Source: Kordiimonas sp. SCSIO 12610
Lineage (GTDB): Bacteria > Pseudomonadota > Alphaproteobacteria > Sphingomonadales > Kordiimonadaceae
Reading direction: 5' to 3'
Assembly (NCBI RefSeq): GCF_024398015.1
Contig: NZ_CP073747.1
Span: 2,346,001-2,410,000 of the forward strand
Length of the DNA stretch: 64,000 bases
The stretch's first letter is position 1, and each line of letters opens with the position of its first letter. Shown piece by piece: positions 9,125 through 17,335 of this stretch. Position numbers and translations under genes: made by a program. A model generated the notes under the pieces. It saw nothing but the letters and a program-made list of their open reading frames with translations. It was not told the origin of the DNA and ran no database searches.

Positions 9125-9435
9125 TAAAGAAACCCCTCTGATCTGAAATAATATAAGTATGCAGCCCCCACCAGCTATACCGCACCCTATTCAACAATAG
9201 TTTTGACTGTCAATGTCAGACGCGTCAAATAGTTTTCCAGAGGCGATAAACAGTTACCCTGAAACCCTAGCCAAAATTTATTTTTCACGGATAGCGTCAC
9301 ATCAAAGAATAATTTTCTATTTCCAACAGTGAAAACTTCTGTAAATATATGGAAAATTCAGTTTTGATTAATAAAGAAACAGGTAAATCTGTCCGACAGT
9401 AGCGAACGTAAACAGGGAAACAGGAGCTTAACCTC
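9125..9435. other. Divergent intergenic region, no gene seen
   Basis: These 311 bases separate the divergent propeller gene and the DUF6134-like gene. They are AT-rich and hold no convincing reading frame. The TGATC-N18-TA element found elsewhere in the sigma/ChrR cluster is not present here with the right spacing. Confidence 0.6.
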
Positions 9436-10143
9436 ATGTCGTTTCGTATAGTACCGCTGTTATTGCTTGTATCGAGTTTTTCGCTTTTAACTGCAACATT
9501 AGAGGGAAAAGAGCCCTCTGAGGCCGAAATTGAATACGGCCCAGCCATTGCCACAAACAGCTACGAAGTATTGCGCAAAGGCAAGAAAATCGGCACGCAC
9601 ATCATTCGCTTTTATGATCAAGGCGATACCCTAAAAGTCCTCGCTGAAACGAATATGAAGGTCAAAGTTCTCTTCATCACGGCCTTCAAATATAAATATG
9701 TCTCAGAGGAAACGTGGCAGAACGGCGAACTTATGGGCGTTGAAACTGCGGTTAACGACAACGGCAAAAAACTGACGACATTGATTAAACGTATCGATGG
9801 CGGCTTTCAGGTAAACACGGATGAAGATGAAATCTTTATTGAAGACGAGTTTATGACAACCAATCACTGGACCAAAACCGTTGTAAACTATGATGCGCTC
9901 CTCAACACTGTTACAGGCGATATCATGCCCGTTGAAATCAACCCGGATAGCAATGACGAAAAACGTTATCTGGTCCGCGGTAAATTAAATATTGATACAT
10001 TCTACAACGCAAAAGGCGATTGGCTGGGTATGGAATTTGAACACCCCAAAGGTGGAAGAATTGAATTTCGTTGCCTAGACTGCGAAAACACACCAATCGT
10101 AACCGCACCACAGCTAGCGGATAATGCTCAAGCGATATTATGA
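9436..10143 (+). CDS. Exported DUF6134-like protein
   Basis: This 235-residue protein has a short hydrophobic leader (residues 4-22). Its predicted beta-rich body starts with SYEVLRKGKKIGTHIIRFYDQGDTLKVLAET, which I recognise as DUF6134-like; the function of that family is unknown. The last four bases overlap the start of the SDR gene (ATGA), so the two are translationally coupled. The pairing with an SDR inside a sigma-E/ChrR cluster suggests an envelope-lipid or oxidative-stress role, by context only. Confidence 0.7.
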   Translation: MSFRIVPLLLLVSSFSLLTATLEGKEPSEAEIEYGPAIATNSYEVLRKGKKIGTHIIRFYDQGDTLKVLAETNMKVKVLFITAFKYKYVSEETWQNGELMGVETAVNDNGKKLTTLIKRIDGGFQVNTDEDEIFIEDEFMTTNHWTKTVVNYDALLNTVTGDIMPVEINPDSNDEKRYLVRGKLNIDTFYNAKGDWLGMEFEHPKGGRIEFRCLDCENTPIVTAPQLADNAQAIL

Positions 10144-10901
10144 CGCGCCAGCGCGTGATATGGATAACCGGGGCAAGCTCTGGTATCGGTGAAGCACTCG
10201 CGCTAGAATATACCCGCCGCGGTAATATTGTTTATGGTAGTGCACGCTCTGCGGACAAATTGAACGACGTGCGGGAAAGATCTAAGTCTGCCAAAGGTAC
10301 GTTTCATCCTGTTACAGCGGACGTCTGTGACCTTGATGCACTAAAGCGTGCCTATCAATCAATACAAGCGCAAAGCGGCACACCTGATCTTGTCATACTC
10401 AATGCGGGCACACACAAGCCCACATCAGCACTAGAATTTTCGTTAGCCGATCATAGAAGCCTGATTGAGATCAATTATATGGGCGTCCTAAACTGCATGG
10501 ATATTATCCTGCCATCGTTCCTCGAGCGCAGGTCAGGCCAGATAGCGATCGTGTCCTCGGTCGCGGGCTATCGCGGTCTTCCAAAGGCCAGTGGATACGG
10601 GGCATCAAAGGCAGCACTGATCAACTTTTGTGAAAGCATAAGGGAGGAACTCAAATCTCAAAACGTTGACTTACGCATGGTTAACCCTGGGTTTGTAAAA
10701 ACCCCTTTAACCGATTTAAACGAGTTTCCAATGCCGTTCCTTATGCCAGTTGATGATGCGGTTAGAGCCATGATCAAAGGGCTGGAAAGCAAGAAATTTG
10801 AGATTACTTTTCCCGCGACCTTTGCTTTTCTTATGAAACTCTTGAGGCGGCTGCCTACATTCATTCATATGGCGATTACGCGTAAAATAGTGGGTAGCTA
10901 A
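10140..10901 (+). CDS. Short-chain dehydrogenase/reductase of the sigma-E/ChrR cluster
   Basis: This 253-residue protein is a classical SDR. It has the NAD(P)-binding motif TGASSGIGEALA (residues 10-21), a LNAG motif (residues 85-88), catalytic Ser in IVSSVAGYRG and the YxxxK motif in YGASKAA. The Arg/Lys-rich segment after the first strand suggests NADPH preference. The C-terminus ends in a hydrophobic stretch common in membrane-associated SDRs acting on lipids. SDRs of this kind are a regular member of ECF11/ChrR-controlled gene clusters (established knowledge). The substrate is unknown. Confidence 0.88.
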   Translation: MTRQRVIWITGASSGIGEALALEYTRRGNIVYGSARSADKLNDVRERSKSAKGTFHPVTADVCDLDALKRAYQSIQAQSGTPDLVILNAGTHKPTSALEFSLADHRSLIEINYMGVLNCMDIILPSFLERRSGQIAIVSSVAGYRGLPKASGYGASKAALINFCESIREELKSQNVDLRMVNPGFVKTPLTDLNEFPMPFLMPVDDAVRAMIKGLESKKFEITFPATFAFLMKLLRRLPTFIHMAITRKIVGS

Positions 10902-10955
10902 CCTGCCAATTAGAATTTAAGATCAACAAATGATTGATGATAACGCGTTCAATCC

Positions 10956-11447
10956 TCAGGGGTTCTTCGCTAAATCCGGGATATCTTTCGCGAAGGAAAT
11001 GAACACAGTTCCCAGTTTCACTCCCCACCTGGTGACTGTTGCTTTGTTCAGTAAAACTCCATCCGGCTGAAGGAACATCCAGTCATCAAATTTAACTTTC
11101 CAAAAATTATCGCCAACCTTTAAATTGAACGTGTATCGCCAGTTAAAACTATTGGCGACAACCTCGCCTTTAGCCGCACCAACAACGCTATCTGTATATC
11201 CAATATAACCACTATTGCCCTGCTTCTTTAACTCCCACCGTCTGCATTCTGTTTCACCGTCGGAGTATAAGAAATCTTCGTCTAATACTAATGTTTCCCC
11301 GTCCCAAGTGCCTTCAATTTGAACAGTAAACTGGTTTCTAACCTTGCCAAAGCGGTCCTCGAACAATCCATAGGCTCTCGTCTTGCCTTGAAAATAATCT
11401 TCAAGCGTAAGTGTAGGGCTGATTGATTTGAAATCTTGGACTGTCAT
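10956..11447 (-). CDS. DUF3833 family protein
   Basis: This 163-residue protein matches DUF3833 by its typical pattern: a start of SPTLTLEDYFQGKTRAYGLFEDRFG, then WELKK, then FNWRYTFNLKV and WMFLQPDGVLLNKATVTRWGVKLG. Homologues are usually lipoproteins; this copy shows no clear lipobox at its predicted start. The function is unknown, but the family is a recurrent partner of sigma-E/ChrR with SDR, MFS and cyclopropane-fatty-acid synthase genes. It lies 93 bases after the MFS gene on the same strand and has its own candidate sigma-E promoter. Confidence 0.82.
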   Translation of the reverse strand: MTVQDFKSISPTLTLEDYFQGKTRAYGLFEDRFGKVRNQFTVQIEGTWDGETLVLDEDFLYSDGETECRRWELKKQGNSGYIGYTDSVVGAAKGEVVANSFNWRYTFNLKVGDNFWKVKFDDWMFLQPDGVLLNKATVTRWGVKLGTVFISFAKDIPDLAKNP

Positions 11448-11532
11448 TATCGCACCACAATATAAAGACCATTAATCGTTCAAAGCTGATTTAAGCGTTA
11501 TCACTTGTCGCTGTATCGCTGGTTCTCTATAC

Positions 11533-11562
11533 AGTTTACGCTAATTTTCGTTGATTAGATCA
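11533..11562 (-). promoter_or_regulatory. Candidate ECF sigma-E promoter for the DUF3833 gene
   Basis: On the minus strand it reads TGATCT-N18-TAAACT. It overlaps the 3' end of the MFS gene and starts about 86 bases upstream of the DUF3833 start. It matches the spacing and hexamers of the element in front of the sigma factor gene itself. Confidence 0.6.
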
Positions 11563-12836
11563 CGCTCAGCGTCCGTGAAAGGGAAGCGCTTCAATAACAA
11601 AATTGTTGGTATTTTAAATATAACGGGCAACCCTGCATATAAGATCGCAACAGCAAACGCATACGCTGAATTCTCAAAAATAATTTCTGCCAGTTCAAGA
11701 AACCCAAAGGCAAACAAAACTGCAAACGCTAACGCAAGCTTACTGACAACACCCCAGCAGGCAAAATGAATACCGGTTCGATCATATCCTGTTTGGATAC
11801 GCGACAGATGGGTCAAGTCGGCAAGGATTGACGGCGCCAACACCAATTCCGCCGCCAGCGCAAAGCCTGTTATAATGCACACAATATAGAATGCATAAAC
11901 GGCACCACTCGGCAGAAATGCCGCCACCGGGAAGCCAAGGCAAACGATAGTAATACTAACCGCCATGATCTGATGCTTGAAGCTGCCTTTTGCAATTAAG
12001 TTCCAGAAAGGCATTCCCGCCACCGCAGCAGCAAAATATATGAATATCGAGAGGTTTTGCTCATTTTCAGTCCCTTCCAGCACACTCGAGACATAAACAG
12101 GGAACAGTACTGAAGGGATTGCACTTGCTGTTGATGTTAAAAACCAAATACTCAGTATTTTCTTCATCAAAGGCTGGTTAATGACATCCTTAAATACACT
12201 AAACTGGATCGCATTTTCATTTGCCTTCAAATCAGTTTGTGCCGCTTCCGGAACAAAAACAATAAGGCAAAGCAAGCTTACAAAACCAAAGGGCAGAATA
12301 TAGTAAGGAATAGACTGAAGTATCGGGCCTTCGATGATCAAGGGAAGCGATAACGCCGTCAACATGCCAATAAGAGAGAATACTTCCCTAACAGAAACAA
12401 ACGCGGTTTTGGCATCATACCCATCTGCAATATCAGCCCCTAATGCTAGATAGGGAACCATCACAAAAGTCCAGCCAATGTATAGAATAGCTGACCATAG
12501 CCCCAGATATTCTACACTCACGCCCGCACTTGCCGTTGCTAATTGATAGAGTGCGAACCCGGCCACAAGCCCACCTAAAAACATCCAGATTTTCCGGTGA
12601 CTACCAAATAATGAAAATTTATCGCTTACAAAACCCGCGACTGGGTCACTTACGACATCAAACAGACGCGAAATGAACAAGGCTATACCAACACTCAAAA
12701 ATCCAAGCCCCAAGTCTTCTGCATAATATTCAGGAAGAAACACCGCAAACGGGATCAAAGGAAAGGATAAAGCTATGGAAGGCAACCCGTAAAAGAAGAG
12801 ATGAACCAAGCTAGGCTTGCGGCGTTCGGTGTTCAT
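11541..12836 (-). CDS. MFS transporter, GPH/MelB-like (MFS_2)
   Basis: This 431-residue protein has about 12 transmembrane helices. The family motif SRLFDVVSDPVAGFVSDKF near residue 54 is the GPH cation-symporter signature, and FGSHRKIWMFLGG follows. Members import glycosides or act on lipid-like substrates. In ECF11/ChrR clusters the equivalent MFS gene is a common member with unknown cargo, so sugar transport should not be assumed. It is divergent from the sigma gene and upstream of DUF3833 on the same strand. Confidence 0.85.
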   Translation of the reverse strand: MNTERRKPSLVHLFFYGLPSIALSFPLIPFAVFLPEYYAEDLGLGFLSVGIALFISRLFDVVSDPVAGFVSDKFSLFGSHRKIWMFLGGLVAGFALYQLATASAGVSVEYLGLWSAILYIGWTFVMVPYLALGADIADGYDAKTAFVSVREVFSLIGMLTALSLPLIIEGPILQSIPYYILPFGFVSLLCLIVFVPEAAQTDLKANENAIQFSVFKDVINQPLMKKILSIWFLTSTASAIPSVLFPVYVSSVLEGTENEQNLSIFIYFAAAVAGMPFWNLIAKGSFKHQIMAVSITIVCLGFPVAAFLPSGAVYAFYIVCIITGFALAAELVLAPSILADLTHLSRIQTGYDRTGIHFACWGVVSKLALAFAVLFAFGFLELAEIIFENSAYAFAVAILYAGLPVIFKIPTILLLKRFPFTDAERDLINEN

Positions 12837-12968
12837 AGTTAGGACCCAATTCCTTCGTTAAAGCGACACTTCCTGAAGTCAGAATTCTCACTCGTCGATT
12901 ATATCCGTAGCAATAATGTTCAACGTCAGTGACCTGTCAACATTCGCAAAAATTATGAATGCACACAA

Positions 12969-12998
12969 TTCGTACGCATGCCCACGGTGGCCAGATCA
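12969..12998 (-). promoter_or_regulatory. Candidate ECF sigma-E promoter for the MFS gene
   Basis: On the minus strand it reads TGATCT-N18-TACGAA. The -35 element and spacing match the sites for sigma, DUF3833 and MATE, but the -10 is weaker (TA kept only). The leader would be about 125 bases. Confidence 0.4.
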
Positions 12999-13030
12999 TT
13001 AGTCTTGAATAGTTAAATTTTTCAAGACCT

Positions 13031-13060
13031 TGATCTATTTCATCCACTATTCCGTAAAGA
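13031..13060 (+). promoter_or_regulatory. Candidate autoregulated sigma-E promoter
   Basis: The site reads TGATCT-N18-TAAAGA, directly upstream of the sigma gene. It fits the known ECF11 pattern TGATC(C)-N18-TA from Rhodobacter RpoE. Transcription would begin near 13067, after the first ATG of the long frame, which helps choose the downstream GTG start. Confidence 0.65.
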
Positions 13061-13190
13061 CTTTATGCAAACAGTAAGCGTTAAAATTAAAAGCCAGTCA
13101 CTATCCTCTCGTTTGGATACAGTTCAAAGCTTGACACCAGCCAAGCCTAATGTGAAACATTGCGGTATGCACAACCGCAAGGGATCGATA

Positions 13191-13757
13191 GTGGCATTAA
13201 ATTTAAAAACTGACTCTGTCACTCATGAGGACCTTGTCCTCAGGATCGCCAAAGAGCGAGATCGTGCAGCCTTCAAGCAGTTATTCGCGCACTTTGCACC
13301 CCGTGTAAAATCATACCTGCTAAAATTGGGTTTGGATGACCATAAGGCAGAAGATTTAGCACAGGATGTTTTGGTTACCGTTTGGGTTAAAGCAGAGCAA
13401 TTTGACCCGAAAAAAGCAAAACTTTCCACTTGGATATTCAGGATATCCAGAAACAAATTTATTGATTTAACCCGAAAACAGAAATACCCGGAAGTCAACG
13501 CTGATGACCATCTGCCAGATATGGTAGCACCGGAGGAAACAGACAGACCAGTAGAAGCTATGCAAACGGCTTCCATTGTCGGTTCTGCCCTTACAAAGCT
13601 AAACCCAGACCAGCAGAAAGTGATTAAACTTTCATTTTATGAAGAAATGTCACATTCGGAAATTTCAGCACATCTTTCGCTACCGCTTGGAACCGTGAAA
13701 TCCAGAATAAGAATGGCGTTTCAGGCACTACGTAAAGAGTTAGGAGAAAAAGAATGA
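13191..13757 (+). CDS. rpoE: ECF RNA polymerase sigma factor, RpoE/ECF11-like
   Basis: From GTG 13191 the protein is 188 residues, the usual size. It has region 2 (FKQLFAHFAPRVKSYLLKLG ... KAEDLAQDVLVTVW ... STWIFRISRNKFIDLTRK) and region 4 (LTKLNPDQQKVIKLSFYEEMSHSEISAHLSLPLGTVKSRIRMA, partly quoted from memory of the frame). AAGGGA lies six bases before the GTG. The frame stays open back to ATG 13065, but that codon sits at the predicted transcription start. Alternative starts are ATG 13167 and ATG 13065. It overlaps the anti-sigma gene by four bases. ECF11 sigmas respond to singlet oxygen and organic peroxides. Confidence 0.88.
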   Translation: MALNLKTDSVTHEDLVLRIAKERDRAAFKQLFAHFAPRVKSYLLKLGLDDHKAEDLAQDVLVTVWVKAEQFDPKKAKLSTWIFRISRNKFIDLTRKQKYPEVNADDHLPDMVAPEETDRPVEAMQTASIVGSALTKLNPDQQKVIKLSFYEEMSHSEISAHLSLPLGTVKSRIRMAFQALRKELGEKE

Positions 13758-14407
13758 AACCACATGGTCTCATTCCAGATGAATGGCTTTTGTCCTATGC
13801 CGCAGGTGCACTAAGCGAAGCGCATGCACTTTTGGTAGCCAGCCATGCCGAATATCACCCAGAGCTTAAAAGCAAGATCAAGGATGCGGAAGACATCGGC
13901 GGTAGCATGATGGATGAATTCGAGCCATCTGACATAAACCAGGATGCCCTGGATAACGTGTTCGCACGGATTGACGCATTGCCTGCTGACACTCCGGTGG
14001 ACGTTACTGACAAATTTGATAGTAACCTGCCCTTACCTTTAGCAAATTACCTTGATGGTGATTTAAGTGACCTAAAATGGCGTATAATGGGGCCAGGAAT
14101 GTCGCAAGTTCGCCTCTGGACAGGCCCGAATGATGAACGTCTTTGGCTGCTTAAGGCTCGCGGTGGTACAGAAATCCCTAAGCATGATCACTCAGGGAAC
14201 GAAATGACTTTAATCCTGCAAGGAGGTTACCGCGTTGGTGATAAGCATTTCACTGTTGGTGACCTAGAGCTCGCCGATAATGAAATGGTTGAACATCAAC
14301 CTATCATCGATGAAGGGGAAGACTGCATTTGCCTTGTGGTAACTGAAGCCCCAATCAAACTGCACAGTTTCATTGGCCGCATGATGCAGCCATTCATTGG
14401 CCTCTAA
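13754..14407 (+). CDS. chrR: ChrR-type cupin anti-sigma factor with altered zinc site
   Basis: This 217-residue protein has an N-terminal anti-sigma domain (residues 1-90) and a C-terminal cupin. The cupin keeps the metal ligands of ChrR: His144, His146, Glu150 and His181, plus Cys191 and Cys193. In the N-terminal domain His31 is kept, but the two zinc Cys expected at 35 and 38 are His35 and Leu38 (ASHAEYHPELK). In Rhodobacter ChrR those Cys are needed for zinc and for sigma-E binding, so this copy must bind its sigma differently or use a changed site. Co-translated with the sigma gene (ATGA overlap). Confidence 0.88.
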   Translation: MKPHGLIPDEWLLSYAAGALSEAHALLVASHAEYHPELKSKIKDAEDIGGSMMDEFEPSDINQDALDNVFARIDALPADTPVDVTDKFDSNLPLPLANYLDGDLSDLKWRIMGPGMSQVRLWTGPNDERLWLLKARGGTEIPKHDHSGNEMTLILQGGYRVGDKHFTVGDLELADNEMVEHQPIIDEGEDCICLVVTEAPIKLHSFIGRMMQPFIGL

Positions 14408-14435
14408 GTCCTGATAAGAAAATCAATAATTTCCG

Positions 14436-14461
14436 CACCTACTCTCATACAAGGGTAGGTG
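14436..14461. terminator. Hairpin between convergent chrR and MATE genes
   Basis: A perfect 7-bp stem (CACCTAC/GTAGGTG) with a 12-base loop is followed by a T-rich stretch. It lies between two convergent genes and could serve both. Confidence 0.5.
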
Positions 14462-14476
14462 TATTTCGTTTTGGCA

Positions 14477-15973
14477 TTATTCGGACTGTTCAATAATGTC
14501 TTTCGACGAATAATTGAATGTACGTGCTGAGGAATATGGCATCAACTGCGGCTGGTCGTTATCAGCCGTTTCCATTTGTGCTTTGCGCTGATCATTGTTG
14601 CGCCTTGCTGCAACCACCTTGTCGATCGTATATAGGCAAAAAATAACGCCGACAAATCCAAAGATTGCTGCCCCAATGGCTTGTCCGATCAACACACCTT
14701 CTGCCCCGTACAATTTTGACCCATAGTATGCAAAGGGAATGGTTCCGATCGTTGCTTTCCCCACATTAAAGAAGGTTGCTCTAAGGGGGTGACCAAGGTT
14801 GTTAAACGCAGCATTCGAGAGGAACAGGATACCAAGAAACATGGTCAACGGCACAACCCAATTACAAAATACTCTTATCATCGCGCCAGCGTCTTCACTC
14901 GCACCGAACAGAGCAATAATCATATCCTGACTGAGATAAAAAATCGGCCATAGAATGACGGTATAGCCGATAATAAACTTTAATGAAGCGTAGATACTCT
15001 CTTTTACCCGATCATACTCTTTTGCGCCTAAATTCTGACCAATGATGGGACCAATTGAACCTGAGAGCGAGAAGAACAAAGCAAATGCCACAGGGGTTAT
15101 TCTGGCGACAATGGTATTACCCGCGATTGCGGCATCGCCGAACATTGAAATTTCAGTAATTACATAAGCGTTCCCAATCGGCGTAGCGATATTCGTGAAT
15201 ATGGCAGGCATCGCAACCTTAAGCATCGGAGACAGGTTCCGTTTAAAAATCCTGAAATTGATCCGAATACCGAGATCATGTTTCCTAAAAATCAGATATA
15301 GCCCAACGCCTGCAAGCGTAATGCGTGCAGAAACAGAGGCTAGTGCCGCGCCCTGAATATGCAGATCGAGACCGAAAATAAAAATAGGATCAAGCACCAA
15401 GTTAACTGCGCTACCAATCAAGGTTACCATCATAGCGCCCTTTGCGTCACCGACGGCGCGCAAGACCCCTCCTGTACTCATGCCAAGGCCAAGAAAGCCA
15501 AGTGTCGGCAACAGGATTTGTAGATAATCCATAGCAAGCGAATGTGTGCGCCCGGCTGCACCGAGCATTTCAAGGATCATCGGAGTGAGCGGAAAGATAA
15601 CAATCGATGTTGCGATCGCAATAATCGCGCTAAAAAACAGGGCTGTCATAACGACTTGCCTTGTTCTACGATCTTTGCCTTCGCCCACAGCTTTTGCTGT
15701 TACAACACCCGTTGCAATCGAAAGTCCGATAGAAATAGACGCTGTAAAGAATAGAATAGTTCCCGCGTACCCGATTGCCGCAGCCAGCTCTGTTTCACCC
15801 AACAAACTCAGGAAATACATATCAGCCAAATCGACAAAAAATAGCGCCAGCAAGCCGATACCGCCGGTCACACTCATGACCACAATATGGTTAAAGATAG
15901 ACCCCGAAGTAAATCTTGAATGGACTGTTTTTTGTCTGCTGTCAGCCAACTGGGGCTCCATTTTATTAGACAA
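14477..15973 (-). CDS. MATE family efflux transporter
   Basis: This 498-residue protein has 12 predicted membrane helices in two homologous halves. MATE motifs include FVDLADMYFLSLLGETELAAAIGYAG near residue 45, VGDAKGAMMVTLIGSAVNLVLDPIFIFG near residue 175 and GPIIGQNLGAKEYDRVKE near residue 305. MATE proteins expel cationic drugs or metabolites in exchange for Na+ or H+. The N- and C-terminal tails (about 30 and 40 residues) are polar and longer than usual. A TGATCA-N18-TAAAT element lies 63-92 bases upstream, so it probably belongs to the sigma-E regulon. Confidence 0.88.
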   Translation of the reverse strand: MSNKMEPQLADSRQKTVHSRFTSGSIFNHIVVMSVTGGIGLLALFFVDLADMYFLSLLGETELAAAIGYAGTILFFTASISIGLSIATGVVTAKAVGEGKDRRTRQVVMTALFFSAIIAIATSIVIFPLTPMILEMLGAAGRTHSLAMDYLQILLPTLGFLGLGMSTGGVLRAVGDAKGAMMVTLIGSAVNLVLDPIFIFGLDLHIQGAALASVSARITLAGVGLYLIFRKHDLGIRINFRIFKRNLSPMLKVAMPAIFTNIATPIGNAYVITEISMFGDAAIAGNTIVARITPVAFALFFSLSGSIGPIIGQNLGAKEYDRVKESIYASLKFIIGYTVILWPIFYLSQDMIIALFGASEDAGAMIRVFCNWVVPLTMFLGILFLSNAAFNNLGHPLRATFFNVGKATIGTIPFAYYGSKLYGAEGVLIGQAIGAAIFGFVGVIFCLYTIDKVVAARRNNDQRKAQMETADNDQPQLMPYSSARTFNYSSKDIIEQSE

Positions 15974-16035
15974 TACTATTGCGTAGGATTGAATATGCTT
16001 TTTCTATTTTTGTATTTCAGACGTTATAGGTGGAC

Positions 16036-16065
16036 AATTTAGTATGACACGAACTTTTTTGATCA
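16036..16065 (-). promoter_or_regulatory. Candidate sigma-E promoter for the MATE gene
   Basis: On the minus strand it reads TGATCA-N18-TAAATT. The predicted start point is near 16029, giving a leader of about 55 bases before the MATE ATG. Confidence 0.62.
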
Positions 16066-16148
16066 GGTAATCTGTTACACATCGCTGAAATTAAATTTTA
16101 TTCAATAAATTCAACACCCTAAGGTCCATTTTTTGAAAAAGGTTTACA

Positions 16149-16178
16149 TGATCAAAATTCCGTCAACACAAGTAAATA
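16149..16178 (+). promoter_or_regulatory. Candidate sigma-E promoter facing the DUF1826 gene or a small RNA
   Basis: The plus strand reads TGATCA-N18-TAAATA, the best -10 match of the five. The next annotated start is at 16453, so the leader would be about 270 bases unless a small RNA is made. Confidence 0.55.
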
Positions 16179-16407
16179 TAAGAAAACTGATCGATTTATA
16201 AATTTCCAATGACACCCCTAAACGGTCTGGCCCGAGATCGATTCCCTATCATTAGAAATTCAACTATCCCACCTCGTCGTTACGTAGTCCAACAAAGCCT
16301 GAGAGGCACCTCCCAGACAATTTAAAGCCATGAAAACTAAAGGCAATCACCGTGGCCAATATGAAAAACAGAGCTTTATCAGATAAACACTTTCTTTCTA
16401 AAAATGT

Positions 16408-16421
16408 TATGGTATACCATA
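16408..16421. promoter_or_regulatory. Palindrome TATGGTATACCATA, possible Zur-type operator
   Basis: A perfect 14-bp palindrome preceded by GT lies 31 bases upstream of the DUF1826 start. DUF1826 genes are often in Zur regulons, whose boxes are AT-rich inverted repeats. The match to any Zur consensus is partial, so this is an inference. Confidence 0.4.
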
Positions 16422-16452
16422 TACAAAATTAATTAATGGCAAAGTCAAACCC

Positions 16453-17055
16453 ATGATTTTAGAGACAAGCGCAGTAGCGTCGGATCACGCGAGCGTCTTT
16501 GGCGATATCCAAAGCGCGAACTGCAATTTGTGTATTTGGCAAAGGCCACCGCCGGTAACAGCATCGAACCTCCTCGATATGGAACCAAAAAGCTTTCGAT
16601 TACTTGTGGGCCCAAACACGATCGAGTCCAGGCTACGCTTGGCTATACTGCAAGCAGGTTATAGTTTATCTAAGCCGACATCGGACCTTATCGATGATAT
16701 CCTTCAACTTTATGATTTATTTCGACCACATACCGATACGCCTGAGATGCAGTTGCGTCTAGAAATCATCGACGATGATGCATGCAGGAAATTTCACAGC
16801 GATTTTGTCAAAGTTCGATTGATCACTACCTATATCGGCCCCGGCACTCAATGGTTGGATATAAGTGCAAAAAGCCAACCAGGTGAAATCGAACCAGAAA
16901 TGATCAATGAAATGAGCGCTGGTGACGTTGGAATTCTAAAAGGACGTCAATCCACCGACAACCCTGCCATTCACAGATCACCACCGATTAGTGGTACTGG
17001 CAAAAAACGACTAGTTCTTGTTCTAAATCCTGCGGATGAGGACTGGTGGTCATGA
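16453..17055 (+). CDS. DUF1826 family protein
   Basis: This 200-residue protein matches DUF1826 by NCNLCIWQR near the N-terminus, RLEIIDDDACRKFHSDFVKVRLITTYIGPGTQWL in the middle (partly quoted) and AIHRSPP plus RLVLVLNP at the end. The FHxD ... HRSP pattern resembles metal-ligand placement, but no activity is established. The family often occurs with zinc-limitation genes such as CobW-type metallochaperones. Here the following genes include a zinc-linked ABC set, in agreement. Codon and base use are like the neighbours. Confidence 0.78.
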   Translation: MILETSAVASDHASVFGDIQSANCNLCIWQRPPPVTASNLLDMEPKSFRLLVGPNTIESRLRLAILQAGYSLSKPTSDLIDDILQLYDLFRPHTDTPEMQLRLEIIDDDACRKFHSDFVKVRLITTYIGPGTQWLDISAKSQPGEIEPEMINEMSAGDVGILKGRQSTDNPAIHRSPPISGTGKKRLVLVLNPADEDWWS

Positions 17056-17335
17056 TTTCTATGGTTACAGTCGTCGCAAATTATAAACAGAGAGCCTTCT
17101 TTGCAAAATTCCCTGAGGTTCTCGACAATAAGCTCGGTCAAAACGAGCATTATACCCAAGATCCAAATCACATTCTTGAGTAGTTTTACTTCTCCCACTC
17201 TCAGACATTCCAAAAATGATATTCCCACCCATCACTTTATGGAGTTGTCTGGGAGAGTTTTTTTAGGATACACTAGGATAAATACTTTTTGCGATTATTG
17301 GAACCAATAGCACACCCAATGCCGAGGCGATCACT

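Larger units (their letters stand above)
12837..13190. other. Divergent control region between MFS and sigma genes
   Basis: This 354-base region holds the two divergent TGATCT-N18-TA elements described separately. A longer N-terminal extension of the sigma frame (from ATG 13065) overlaps its right part, but that ATG lies at the predicted transcription start and is unlikely to be used. Confidence 0.55.
15974..16452. other. Divergent intergenic region with paired sigma-E-like sites
   Basis: This 479-base region has no convincing gene. It holds divergent TGATCA-N18-TAAAT elements (16036-16065 minus, 16149-16178 plus), then about 270 bases before the DUF1826 gene. That stretch contains GAGAGGCACCTCCC near 16300 and a palindrome near 16408. 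A short untranslated RNA from the plus-strand site is possible but unproven. Confidence 0.5.

Noticed and set aside
9139..9163. TGATCT upstream of the propeller/DUF6134 region as a sigma-E promoter
   Set aside because: At 18 bases downstream there is no TA-type -10 (AGCCCC instead).
13065..13190. Long N-terminal extension of the sigma factor from ATG 13065
   Set aside because: The ATG coincides with the predicted transcription start and the extension has no sigma-factor similarity.
16300..16440. Riboswitch upstream of the DUF1826 gene
   Set aside because: No known metal-responsive aptamer pattern is recognised; the palindrome is better read as an operator.
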